Shown here: piece by piece, positions 28,946 to 40,019 of the stretch
Numbering within the stretch: the first letter of the stretch is position 1
Layout: the number at the start of each line of letters is the position of its first letter
Source: Chara braunii
Taxonomy: Eukaryota > Streptophyta > Charophyceae > Charales > Characeae
Reading direction: 5' to 3'
DNA: 64,000 bases
Assembly (NCBI GenBank): GCA_003427395.1
Contig: BFEA01000077.1
Span: 3,108,154 to 3,172,153 of the forward strand
Position numbers and translations under genes: made by a program
The notes under the pieces: model-generated
What the model was told of the DNA's origin: nothing
Databases searched by the model: none
The model's input: only the letters and a program-made list of their open reading frames with translations

Positions 28946-29131
28946 GCTTGGCAAGATCACACATCTCCAGCGGATTCTTGGTTTTAGGGTTGGGCAGCAC
29001 AGTGCATCCAACATGCATGATCTTGCCGCCGCAGCGCTCCCGCCGCTCCTCGTTCCTGCTCTCTCCGCGACGCCCGCCATCGCGTCCAAACGCCGGGCGG
29101 CGGAGCGCTCCTGGTAGCGCTCCGCCTCCAT
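28907..29131 (-). CDS. Unidentified coding-like repeat, second copy of TRSGGS peptide
   Basis: The minus-strand frame includes RRLDAMAGVAERAGTRSGGS, matching the plus-strand peptide at about 22.95 kb. GC content is high compared with the flanks. No start, domain or neighbour relation is clear. It is reported because the two copies support each other as real coding descent. Confidence 0.3.
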   Translation of the reverse strand: MEAERYQERSAARRLDAMAGVAERAGTRSGGSAAAARSCMLDALCCPTLKPRIRWRCVILPSAPPAFRSNRPER

Positions 29132-29277
29132 CTCTAGCCTGGCAATGGTTGTCCTGACAGCGATGGTAGTCCTTCAATTTTCAAAATTCCATACTCAGGC
29201 CAATTAGATTTTTCTAGTAGTTGCTTGTCTCATTTTCAAAGAATTTTCTGATGAGTTTTTTTGAACGTACTCGTTAT

Positions 29278-29406
29278 GGGACGCTGGGCCCGGTTCCCAG
29301 TTTGTGCCAATTTGTGAGGATATGGTTGTATCTATGGGACGCTGGACCCGGTTTCCAGCAGGTGCTGCTAACCACCAATAGATGGAGCTTGGTTGAAAAA
29401 AAAAAA
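29278..29406 (+). mobile_element. Retroposon 3' end with doubled tail motif and poly(A)
   Basis: TATGGGACGCTGG occurs at 29,275 and 29,333, each beginning a copy of the shared tail. The second copy is complete (CCAGCAGGTGCTGC, CCACCAATAGATGGAGC) and runs through CTTGGTTG into poly(A) at 29,395. The upstream element body is not recognised. Confidence 0.7.
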
Positions 29407-29659
29407 CAAAAAACATGGCACCAGTGCGTGCCATGCCAGAGGCTACCGAACATGATCGATGTATGGGCGAAGTACTGGTGGTTTGATCTCATCACTTGAA
29501 TGTCGCACGACAATGACATATGTTACAAAATTTCAGGATGTACTTTTGCTCATCATCACACTAAGTCTTGCACGTTTGATTGAGATGAGATTCAAACTCC
29601 CTTTGTTTCTCTAGAAAAAAAAACCACCCCTACTCTCCCAGAAGAGGTGATAAGAGCAT

Positions 29660-29740
29660 CCTCTTCTAGTAGAGCACTGGATTATCACTACTCCAATTGG
29701 TGGGGAGCAACACCTGCTGGAAACCGGGTCCGGAGCTGGA
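29660..29740 (-). mobile_element. Fragment of shared retroposon tail
   Basis: Minus strand: the tail core lies at 29,735-29,691 (ACCCGGTTTCCAGCAGG, TTGCTCCCCACCAATTGGAG). It is followed toward 29,660 by a segment with GCTCTACTAGAAGAGGATGC and TCTTATCACC, resembling the hairpin region after the core in LINE B. No poly(A) follows directly. Confidence 0.55.
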
Positions 29741-30155
29741 ATGTGCTGCGAGACAAGATTCACACTTGGCTGCAACTCAAAAGAGCACCAGAATTGAACA
29801 GTCGCATCCAAAACAGTGAATGTTTAGATGGTGCCACTTGGGCTATGTTTGTGCTGAGAAAGCATGCATTTGACCGCTTTCAGGACCAGGAACGTGAGTG
29901 GAGTGCAGCACCACCAGTGTCTTGATCTTCAGATGCTTCAACCTTCGACATATTGGAGACCCTTGCTTGATATCAACATGTGACGCCCTCTAGTTCAGTA
30001 TTTTATGAATACCTCATGGTGGGCCCTTCATGACCCAACCTGGGCATGATTGTGGCTAAATACCTCAGGGATGGTCTTATTGGGATGGGCAAAGCCAAAG
30101 GTCGGTGCAGCTTGAGCCTGAATCAATCAGTAATATGCATGAAACATAAAGCTGG

Positions 30156-30240
30156 TTGGGGTAACTTGAGTAGCGTCACAAAAAGGAGTTATAATTGCAC
30201 TATGGGGCAAGATACAGTTTGCAATTGCGCTTCGGTGTCG
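30156..30240. mobile_element. MITE fragment (left half of the 17.6-kb family)
   Basis: GGGGTAACTTGAGTAGCGTC and AATTGCACTATGGGGCAAG match the left half of the element at 17,553. The right half is absent; similarity stops after TGCAATTGCGCTTCGG. The 80 bp just before it (30,074-30,152) also match 36,345-36,423. Confidence 0.75.
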
Positions 30241-30309
30241 TACCAAATATCATTACAAGGGTATTTGGCGTGCTTTTTGCAAGTCATGCCGGTGCGGCCT
30301 TGTTCGTAG

Positions 30310-30464
30310 TTGAGTGCCGCAAGCCGGGTATCGACAGCTAGGTGCAGCCATGCGTGGGTTGGGCTTGCATGGCGTCGAGGGCCCGGCGAGGTTATCCCCC
30401 TTGGTTTTACCGTCGGCGGTGTCCGATCGGTGGAGGCACTTTTTAAGTGTTTTTTTTTTTTTTT

Positions 30465-30497
<33 letters not shown>

Positions 30498-30714
30498 GCG
30501 CCGTATTCCTCATAATTGTTGTTATACTTCGGCCTGTTTCTTGACGAAATCGGACGAGGAAAGAAGGATTCAGGGGCTTTGGGATAGGGCGAACCTGATT
30601 GTAGATTCAGAATTAAGAGAGAGTGATTGGGAAGCTTTAGAGGATAGGGGTTGTATGAGTAGAGGGACGGGCGCTGAAAATGAACGCACCTACCCGTGTT
30701 TTAGCAGGAAATTC

Positions 30715-30751
<37 letters not shown>

Positions 30752-30906
30752 CCACATTTGATAGAAGGGGGGGAGGAAATAGCTGCGTTGTTAGTGCCCC
30801 TGGGTTTTATTTCGGTCGTGCTCCTCCTCATTTCGACCTCGACGATCATGGAGATGACCGCTATTGTTTAGTGGCCATTTTAAGGAGCAGTCTGTTTTTG
30901 CAGTAG
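30310..30906 (+). CDS. Open frame with exon-like part, no family assigned
   Basis: A 198-codon frame runs through a T run (30,450-30,496) and an AT repeat (30,720-30,748), which argues against one intact gene. The segment at about 30,541-30,715 (SDEERRIQGLWDRANLIVDS, then ESDWEALEDRG) has acidic, helical, protein-like composition and could be a host exon. The last part has PHFDLDDHGDDRYC. No domain recognised. Confidence 0.25.
30720..30748. repeat. AT microsatellite
   Basis: About 14 AT units. Confidence 0.95.
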
Positions 30907-33008
30907 CCATGCCCCCAGTATCGAAGTGGTAGCCACCACCGTTCGACGGACCAGTTCTCAGTTCAAGAGCCACCGCCGCGGCCATCTGTCGGAGAATAAC
31001 TAATTCTGAGTCTCTGAATTCGCCCGAATCTGACCGAGATTTCGGCCAGATACAGAATTTGATTGATGGGTATGAAGAATACGGTAAAGGGGGGTGGTGA
31101 CTCGTACCTAGGCTCATTAGCAGCCTACCTGTGTAGCATCTGTGTATCCGAGATGTTGGTGAAAGTCCCCTATCCCGCTCAGATCGAACCATAAAATGAG
31201 AAAGTCGGTGTATACGTGAGTCGGTGGTTGTTAGCTCACGACACAGAAGATATCCAAGCGGCTAATAAACCTGCAGGTGCGTTGTTCCGATATACTCAGG
31301 AAAGTTTGATTGAGGGGACACCTGCAGGAAAATCGGAAGACGGTGAGCTAAGCCAGTACGAATGTGATTGTAAGGACACTTGTTTGGTTGGGACACAATT
31401 GCGTGATTGGCATCAGCCTGTGCTGCTTTGACTACTACTTATGCCTGCAGGTTACTTTGTCTCTGAAAGGAATAGTGTAGCTGTGCGATCATAGCCTAGG
31501 GGCATTCCGAGAGGGGTAGATAGCGTAAAGGGAGGAAGCTTACCTGGCCAAGTGCAGCCGCGACCGATTGAGTGAGCGGATGCAACAGACCGTGTTGGTT
31601 GTGGGGTCTGCTCACACCGTACCGGTTAAGCTGGTCTTCGAAGAGGGAGTTCAACCGCAACCCACGGAACCAAGTCTTGTGGGTTACACACTTCTGAAGG
31701 TGAACACTGCTCGTTGTGAACTACGAACGACTCCCTCGGCCGTTGTATCAAACGGGAAGTCTGACTAAGGCGGGCTTAACAAGTACTGAGAGTCTGCATG
31801 TGACGGAAGGAGCGGCAAAGCCGGTGTGTGCTCGACCTACGAAGTGGAAGAGGCCTGTACGATGGTGCACTGCCCGCTGCTGCAAGTTGCTGAAGAAGAT
31901 CCGAGTGTAGGCTGGGTTGTAGGTGGGAGGTGATGATCGTACTTCGTTGATTGTGTACGTGAAAATACAAAATCCTGCTTGGTGCAGCGACCCAGTCTGT
32001 GTCATCTGAAGACCGTGCTGGTTGCAGCAATATATCTGAGTACTGATGTTGTATCTCGCCTGACCACTATTGACCAACAATAGTACTATGCTCACAACTA
32101 CTGTATGTTTGAAGGATATAGTTGTATCTTGGGCATTGTGGCAACTGAGATGCTGCCGTTGTGCATCACTGAATGCAGCGCAATGACATTTATGATTAGT
32201 ATCGTAGTCTGGTGCGATACTTTGTGGCCACACGCGGTTGCTACACACATGGTATTTTACTCAGTCTCCATTTCGGTTTGCCCACACTTCGAATAAAACG
32301 CGGGAGAGTATTCTAATTGAAAGTAACCCTTTTAGGCTGCGCAACGACGGATTGGTCAGTGGGGATGACGTTTCAACTTGGGAAGGTGATCAACTTCTGT
32401 AAAGGGATTATCGCTGCGTTTTCAAGGACTGTCAGGATGAGGTTCCTTTGCATTTTCACTATGGTTTGACCATCCTTGCGGCGCGTTCTGGCCATCATTG
32501 CGGAGCCCTCAGGCGCATCAAGGAAACAAGGCCCTTTCCCGCGAGTCTGAGTGCACCTTTCTTGGATATGAGAGTCTCAAATCTACCTTCTTCTGTCCTT
32601 TCTTACTCTAAGTCTAGTCCTGTTTAGAGAGGAAGGCGGCAGGCGGGATTGCAACCCGTAGGACCGCATCAAGACTCTGTGGGGAGTCAGCCCACCGATT
32701 GCGGGAACTCTACTGGAACCTAGGCGAGGTTCTGGAGGCAGGGAACTATCAGGTAATCCAACGTCCTATCTGTATGACCCCATTTATACCCATGTTTGCT
32801 TATCTCCCTTTAGTTTGATTGATATATGCCTGAGATTGTCCCTATAACTTTGCTTTCTTTCAGGACTTAATCAGATTCAATGGAAGGAATGCATGAGAGT
32901 GAAGTTTAAGTTTCATCTTTATTTTTGGCTGAAAGCAGATTAAGGGGTGAACAGGGGGAAGGTGGGAGGAAGACAGACTGCATGCGTTTGACTAGGTCAA
33001 CCAAAGAC
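30907..33008. other. No identified gene
   Basis: Short open frames on both strands (for example 31,748-32,248 minus) have no recognisable motif and no splice support. From 32.3 kb frames are closed on both strands. The sequence contains no long homopolymers, unlike the flanks, so it may be the interior of a large non-autonomous element or single-copy DNA. Confidence 0.4.
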
Positions 33009-33615
33009 TGGGCATTATTTCTAACTTTCTAAGCTGAATGACTCAGGGCTGTGTTTATTTGGCTGTTTTCTGGAGAGTCAGACATTGTTTCTAAGCTGAA
33101 TGGTCTGGTTGCTATGTTTATTTTCTGAGGGTTGCCTGATGTGAAGGGTTTTCTTGTTTTTTTTTTCTGATGGAGGATTTTGGTCTAAGGCTGAGCATTG
33201 TTTCTAAGCTGATTGGCTTGGCCTGAAAACCACGCACATAAGTACAATCTGAGTGTAAAAGAAAGTATTTTACTTATATTTGCATGTGAACTTGCAGCTG
33301 GGCATTGTTTCCAAGCCAAATGGTCCAGCGCTAAGCCATATCACTAAGAAGAGAAGAGAAAATACAAAGTATAATTGAAAGTAATTTGGGCAAGCTGAAC
33401 ATTGTTACCACGCCGAATGGTTTAGCCCCCTGCCCATATTTTCATTTCTTTTAAGAACAAAGTCAGAAAGTTAGTAAATTTTGGATATTAAACAGTCCAG
33501 GGCGACTAAAATGGTCTAGTTATATGCCCAAAGAAGAAAAAAGTAGTAATGCAACCTGTTCTTGTATGTCCTAAGGCACGTTGGACATTGTTGCCAAGCC
33601 GAATGGTCTAGCACT
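33009..33615. repeat. Irregular array of CATTGTTTCTAAGCTGAATGG units
   Basis: At least six related copies of a 30-35-bp core start near 33,009, 33,080, 33,190, 33,299, 33,398 and 33,582. The consensus is about GGGCATTGTTTCTAAGC, then TGAATGGTCTGG. Spacer lengths vary (roughly 70-185 bp) and spacers are not similar by eye. A weaker seventh (AAATGGTCTAG) is at 33,509. No open frame covers the array. Confidence 0.8.
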
Positions 33616-33909
33616 TGTGTCATATGTAAGTTGGGTATAAGGATTGAATTACCTGAAGGTTCATGAACTATTTTATATAAATGGACTTGGGATGGTGAGC
33701 GTACTTACCCTTGTGGTTTGGCCTGGATGTGACTGAGTGAGACGGTTACTTAGTCTGAGTTTCAGTTTGATAAGTAGGTGCCTTAGTTGCTCGCCACGTG
33801 ATAGAGCCATAGGAGTTAGTTTCAATTCCTGCATTTTCTGAGCTAAGTTTATTTTTACTTAGGTCAATTTCTGCATTTTCTGGGATCTTTTATTATACTT
33901 GGTCTTGTA

Positions 33910-34465
33910 TGAACCTTGATAAGCCGCTTTCTCTACGGGAAGCGCAGCCGAAATTTCTACAAAACCAAGGAGTTAGTCAAATTTTGTTTTTTCAAAGTTC
34001 AGTTTGTTTGACTTTTTGGCTTAGTAAAAATATGGGAAGTCTCCTTTTATAAAGGGAGTGCTGCCCAAATTTTTGCTAATTCAGGGTGTTAGATAAAATT
34101 GGACCTTGAGAAGTCAAAATCATTTTAAATTATGAACTTGGCATTGTATAAATTTTGGTAAGCTACTTTATCTACGGGAAGCGCTGCCAAAATTTCTATA
34201 AATCCAAGGAGTTAGTCAAGACTCGAACTTTTCAAAAGTTCAACTTGTCTGATTTCTGGCTTAGTACAAAATTGGGAAGTCTCATTTTCTAAAGGGAGTG
34301 CTGCCCAAATTTTTGCTAATTCAGGGAGTTAGACAAAATTTGACTTTGAAGGGTTGAATATTATTTTTGTTTTCATATTTAGGCTGATATAAATTCTGAA
34401 AAAACACTTTTCCTACGAGAAGCGCTGCCGAAATTTTCTTAGTTTAGAGGAGATAGATTATATTT
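33910..34465. repeat. Five-copy array, alternating half-units of about 118 bp
   Basis: Landmark GGGAAGCGC(A/T)GCCGAAATTT or GGGAGTGCTGCCCAAATTTT occurs near 33,937, 34,052, 34,175, 34,292 and 34,416. Types alternate A-B-A-B-A, giving a higher-order period of about 239 bp. Each half-unit ends with an AGTTAG-type phrase (GGAGTTAGTCAA or GTTAGA(C/T)AAAAT). It is noncoding on both strands. Confidence 0.85.
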
Positions 34466-36193
34466 TGACAGGTGGCGATTCTGGCAATCCACTCCGCATG
34501 GGGAGGATTCTGTCATAGGCCTACCTTTCTTTTGGGCACTGGCTTAGAGGTAGACCTAGGCTTGGCTAACAGGAGAGTCTTGAGTGAAAACGTGTCATGG
34601 GGATTTGATCTCCATACCTTGACGATTTAGCTTGGACTTTGACTTGTCGTATGGTACAGAGCTTCTTTGGACATTCGATCCAGGATTTGGACTAGTTTCA
34701 GCCTGATCCTACGAGGATCATCTTTCTGTTATTACTCATAACAGGTCGGTTGGTTGATCGTCGACTTGTCGGCTCACAACACAACTTTGCTTACACCTGT
34801 ACCTCAACTTGATTGCCTTAGCCCTGAGATTTGATATGTTTTCTTTGAGGGTTTTGACCCAACTTCTTTTAATGACCATTATAAAGAACTTATGAGATTT
34901 TTGAAAAGTTGAGCTGTGATTGGGGCTTGAGCGTGTGAGGCGTGGTGTGAGTTACATGGAGAAGTAAAGTTGACCACGATGGTGTATGGCAATGTGACTA
35001 TTGTGTGTGCCTGTGTTTTATGCAGGTTAGTATTTTGGAGCTTGGTATATGAGTCATACTTTGAAGGTAGTGAGAATGACAACCATGTGTCGCACGATCT
35101 GCATACCTGATGGGTTTAGGTTTCCCCTTATTTTATTAATATCTCGAGTTCTGATTTGATATATGGGTATTGGGATTCCTGTTTATTTACTGAGTGATTT
35201 TGCTTATTGATTTTCTATGGTTGGACGTTGTAGTCCGTGACAGCCGTCAAAGTCAAACCCCTTGACTTCTTTCCAGACCCTGGATGATACAGCTGGTCTC
35301 CAGGGCAATAAGAGACGATTGCCACCACAGGTACGAACCTGTGTACCACCCACTCTCCGCAGGGTGCAGAAGAGGGTGTGGTTTTCAACCGCACTTTGCG
35401 GTTGTCCAGCGTCGAGAGATCATTCCTCTAGGCGCGCGTCAGCCGACACTTGAGTGTGGAATGTGACCCTCGAGAATAACGAGGACCGCATGAGTATGAG
35501 TACTACATAGTACGCCATCATTACGACTGCTTGCGTAGGTATGCATTGTGAGTTGATATGAGTTAGCTTTGCGCCCGCGCGGTTTTATACTAAGTCTCGT
35601 GCGTCGTCTTTCCGATTTTCACGTCGGGAGTTATAGGATGACTACTAAGGAATTATGAGTGTTGTCGCGTTGTTTGTCCTCCGACGTTTTGTATATGTTT
35701 ATGTGCGTGTGCGTGCGTTTTTATTTTTATGTGCTTTATAGTGGTGTGCGCGTGGCGTGTTGAATGCGTCCTAGTCGACTTGCGACGAGTCCCTCTTGGG
35801 ACCTCAGCCCCCCAAGATGTCGGTTCGCATGCGGGTTCGACAGAGGCGTAATACCGCGCGTACCCCCTATGCTACAACGAACGAGAAACGCCCTCGGCTG
35901 GTCCACCTCTGCGATTGCAACTGATCAACTTTCATACTTTGGACTGGTAGCTCGGTGGGGATACGCCCACCGGAGGGAGGTGACGACTCCCGTAAGGTGG
36001 AGGTAAGTTGTGTCTCGCGTAGGCCCCATCCTGTTGTAGGGGCTCGCGAGAGTTATGGCTGGCGCACTCAGCCGGAGTGGCTTGCGGAGGCACCATGCGT
36101 ATTCGCGACGAGGATTCAGACCAACTCCTGCGTGACGCGGCCGGGAGGGTCCCGTGCTGCCTTGTGCGGTGCCGAACCGATGCACTGGACATC
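34466..36193. other. No identified gene after the array
   Basis: The array is followed by GGTGGCGATTCTGGC at 34,475. That phrase could be a primer-binding-type sequence after an LTR, but no matching LTR copy was found. 35.2-36.2 kb is GC-richer, with small overlapping open frames on both strands and no domain. Confidence 0.35.
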
Positions 36194-36262
36194 GGACACC
36201 CTACCTAGCCAGAAAGCTGGATTGTATACATTGCCCGAGCTGCAATTTGAAACTCTATCTCG
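36194..36262. mobile_element. MITE fragment (right half of the 17.6-kb family)
   Basis: ACACCCTACCTAGCCAGAAA and TGTATACATTGCCC match the right half of the element at 17,553-17,760. Similarity ends at CTCTATCT. Confidence 0.7.
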
Positions 36263-36608
36263 GAACTGCCCAGGAACTCTTAGCACTGCTGCTGATTTTC
36301 AAAGCATTGCCCCCTTTTGGGCCCCTAGTGTGAGTATGACCTTTTTGGGACAGGCAAAGCCAGAGGTTGGTGCAGCTTGAGCTTGAATGAAGCAGTAATA
36401 CGCGTGGAACGTAAAACCAGCACCGCAACTACAACTCCCACAGACAAAAAAGGAAAAAAAAGAAAAAAATGCAGCCTTCAAGGGTCTGGCTGCATATAAT
36501 AGGCCTGAAAGAGGTCTGGGTCGGTGAACCATTGGCGGACAGGCTGCTTATGCCTCATGGACGGTGCCCCTGAGTCCCAACAAAGGTGATAAAAAAAAAA
36601 GAGAAAAT

Positions 36609-37747
36609 TAAAAGGGCCTTCACCCGATTCAGACCCTGACTGACAAGTGCAGCTTAGTGGGGTCACTCGCCCAGAGCCCAACTCGTGAAAGCAGATCAAA
36701 GGGCATGTTCTCTGGGTCAAAAGTCACATTCTAGCTAAGGTAAAAGTCAATGTCAAAGGTCACAGTTGTGCGTTGGACAAACGGTTGCAATACTCAAATG
36801 TGGGAGTCACATCTGTTCATCCAAGGGGTGTGCAAAATTTGTCTGTTCATGCAGGAGATGTGTCTGTTCGTACAGTATGTGTGTATGTTCGAGCAGTAGG
36901 TGTGCCTGTTCAAAAGAAGTCAAAGAGATAAAGTCCCAGTCAAGATTCAAGTCAAAAGGAGAGTCTAGATACAGACTGAAAGTCCGAAATTAAGGTCTGA
37001 AGCCAGCAGCAGCAGTGACCCCTGAGGATAAGGGTCTGGGACACACTCCACAGAGGCTGAGATTGGGAAAGGACCCAAGACAGGCTGAATTCAGACCTCG
37101 CAAGGGGAGGTCAGCACTATAAAGAACGAGGCAGCCTCCCCACAAGGCAGATTGCCCATTGGCATTGATGCGTGGAAGTGCTGAGCCACTTGTGCACTGT
37201 AGTGCAGGGAGGAGCGCTGGCTGAAAGAGAGTTGCGCCAGAAGGAAGGGAAGTTGGGCGTTGGCTGCAGGAGAAGCCATAGTTGCGCCAGTCTGTGTTAG
37301 TAATAGCAATAGGAGGATTACTAGTGGGATATCAGTAAGTTGCATTCAGAGTAGATTCTCGTAGACAGGGAGTGTGCGTGCATGATGAGACAGGGGAAGC
37401 AGGACAAAGATCTTGAGAGAGAAGGGAGAGAGAGAGAAGACAAGTTATGACGTTGGATATGGTGGATACTTATCTGTTGGTGTCATACTGGTGATCTGGG
37501 GCAGACACTGGCTGAGCCATGCCCTGTGTGTATGATTGAAAGAGGGAGAGACTTGTATTCTGTGGGCGCTGAACTCTAGAGCTCGAGATACTCTTGTATA
37601 CTGTGATTTTTGATAATATAAGCTGCGCTATCTGGTTCTCATCTCATGTCGACTTGGGTTTGTGTGAAGCTACTCAATCTGTGTAATGACACTTGTGAAT
37701 GCGAAATGATACACTCCAGCAAGTTGTCAACAATTAGGTTCCTTGCA
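36609..37747 (+). repeat. 5' LTR of element 2
   Basis: It aligns over about 1.14 kb with 43,931-45,068. Both begin TAAAAGGGC and end TTCCTTGCA. The end has the usual CA; the start is not the usual TG. A TATA-like CTATAAAG lies at 37,118-37,125, about 510 bp into the LTR, placing U3/R near there. Short direct repeats (GTCTGTTCATGCAGGAGATG type) occupy 36,815-36,910. Confidence 0.9.
37118..37125 (+). promoter_or_regulatory. TATA box of 5' LTR
   Basis: CTATAAAG, preserved at the same offset in the 3' LTR (44,440-44,447). It probably directs pol II transcription of the element. Confidence 0.6.
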
Positions 37748-37750
37748 ATT

Positions 37751-37762
37751 TGGTATCGGAGC
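37751..37762 (+). other. Primer-binding site (initiator Met tRNA type)
   Basis: TGGTATCGGAGC begins three bases after the 5' LTR end. It matches TGGTATCAGAGC, the usual complement of the initiator methionine tRNA 3' end, with one difference. Confidence 0.8.
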
Positions 37763-38650
37763 ATGACTCGTTGCGCTCGCTGATGCGCTGGCATGAGTAA
37801 GGCCAGCGAGGAAGACATGTTGGCTTGAAGATGTTGGCTATGGTGGTGGTGTAAGGAGAGAGGTGGTTTGGGATAGGGGAGAGAAGTAGGCCGAAGAGGA
37901 AGAGGCTACGGAGAAGTACTTACCTCACGTGGAGCTTTGAAGTGCGGAGCGATGAGGAGTCTTCATCAACGACAGCTGCAAAAGAGAGAAGAATCCCTCA
38001 TCCCCTTACCTGGCTGCATGTGTGTGTGTGTTGAACCTCTACCTGTCCTCTCTGGTGGCCGCCGCTGCTGCTGTCAGGTCGAGTCACCTGGTGTACAGCC
38101 TGGTTAATTAGGATCGAAGGGTCTGGTCGCGTCAGAGTTAAGAGTGGTTAGAGTCCTTGTTCGATTTTATCTACTTTCCTTTGGTCTGACATCTGCGTTG
38201 TAGTAAAGATAGGAGTACGCTGGGGGGTTGTGGCAGTCTGCCACGTCAATTTGCAAACAAGGTATAAGGCACAACCAAACTAGGCAAAGATAATCTGTGA
38301 TCGGAGTGTTGTCCAGGCATCTGACATAGTAAACACTCCAGTTTCTCCCTGCGCATGAGAACAGACAAAAAGGGTTAGTAAAAAAAAAAAAAAAAAAGGA
38401 AAAAAAATCACAACCAGTTAGAACAAATCCAAACAGACTTCTGACTAAGATCAAGTATAGTAACTATTCTGATCAATTTAATATCTGAAGTTGAAGACAA
38501 ACATCAACTAAAAAAAAAAAGGTTTTATTAAATATTAAAGTTTTGAAAATTTTGAAATTCGTTACTGTTGAAGCAGCGACATCCAAAGTCTGAAAAAAAA
38601 AAAAAGAGTAAAATCACCATCTCATTCACGATAGATTAGACTAAGGTTAA
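37763..38650 (+). other. Untranslated leader of element 2
   Basis: About 890 bp lie between primer site and gag. It has A-rich runs (38,381-38,407, 38,510, 38,595) and no conserved open frame. Its position suggests leader and packaging region. Confidence 0.6.
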
Positions 38651-40019
38651 TTGGTGGGAGTCTTACCTGGTGGGACCAGCGGAGGGTTACCTGTGCTGAG
38701 TTCCATCATGGATGACTACCCTATGCAAGGGTTGTTGACCCTTTCTGTTCTGATGGGCCCCTTGTTCAAAGTTTTCTTTCCCCTGGGCTTCGGGAGAGTA
38801 TGTACCTCCCATATGATAACCATATCAGGTGTTGTGAAGCCTGGGCTATCGGCTGCAGAGCAGGTTGAAGTAGACCGCCATCTGGCCGAAAAGAAGGAAA
38901 AAAAAAAAGAGGAAAAGACATAAGAAACAAGAGATAAAAAAGAAAGCGCAAATGGAAGAAGAAAGAATGAACAAAGAAATGAAAGAAAAACTAGAGAAGG
39001 AGTTGAAAGAAGAACTGCAGACTATAGAAGAAGAAGAAAAGACTGATGAGGAAGGTGAAAGACTCATAAGACGGTGGACAGAAAGGGGAGAGAGTAGTCA
39101 ACCAGGTGGTGAACTTCATGTCAAACCACTGGACTGGTTTGACCAGTATGCATATTCCAACGATAAGATTGAGGAAACGGAGGAAGAAAGAGATATGTTT
39201 ATTGCGAGACTGGCAACTGGTACAGACCAGAAAGAAAAGGACCTTATGCTTGAGGAAAAACGTGCAGAGATGCATAGTAAAATGTTAGCGGTAAAGCGGC
39301 AAGAACTCAATGAGAGAAAAATGTTGCAAGCAGAAGGTGCAAAATTACAGAGAGAGTTGCAAGAGCAAAAAGATAAACAAATTGCAACCGATGAGAAGCT
39401 TGCCCTTCTGACAGAAACAATCTTTCATACAAAACAAGAGGTAGCAGCAATGAACCAAACCTTGCAAAAAGTGAAAACACACCAATATGAGTTTGAAGGG
39501 ATCTGAAATACCTTTTTGCAAAAGTCCGCCAAAGATGTGGATCTGCATATACAATCCTATATTGAAAAATTAGATAATCACATCACCCTGATCCTTACTC
39601 CTGCCGTGATTGATAAGATAGTCTGAGGCAGCGGCGGAGGAGGAGGAGATGGAGATGAAGACGAAGATGGGGGAGATGATAGGAAAGGGAAGGGAGTGCG
39701 GCGGGAAGATAAAGACACTGATGTAAAAAAAATAAAGGTTAAAGTTCCATGGACCTACACTGACAAGAAGGAGGAGAGTGTCCTTCATTGGATTGCGGTC
39801 GTAGAATCATACGTTTACGGTCAGCGCATACCTTATTGGGATAGAGTTCTGATGGCCACTTCGTGCATGGTCTGCGATGTGATGAGCTTCGCCATATCAT
39901 TACAAAAGGAAGCTAACTGCGATACCATGATTGCATACTCACAACAAACTCGAATTGAAAACTTCTTTAAAGCTGTCAGAGAAGGATTTGAAGACAAAAA
40001 TATGGCTCGCCGGACATAA
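38651..40019 (+). pseudogene. Gag N-terminal module, coiled coil and start of capsid region (element 2)
   Basis: 38,716-38,850 encodes MDDYPMQGLLTLSVLMGPLF and FFPLGFGR, matching the N-terminal module of element 1. 38,952-39,506 encodes a long Glu/Lys-rich coiled coil. After stops near 39,507 and 39,624, coding resumes at about 39,690 with KVKVPWTYTDKKEESVLHWI, the gag domain start, and ends at a stop at 40,017. The open frames start without ATG in places, so stops and frameshifts have broken one original gag. Confidence 0.8.

Noticed and set aside
33009-34465. CRISPR-like array
   Set aside because: Units are long, diverged and irregularly spaced in a eukaryotic repeat context with no cas genes.
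36478-36608. Possible second gag N-terminal fragment on the minus strand
   Set aside because: Only scattered residue matches to the MDDYPM module; not above what chance would give.
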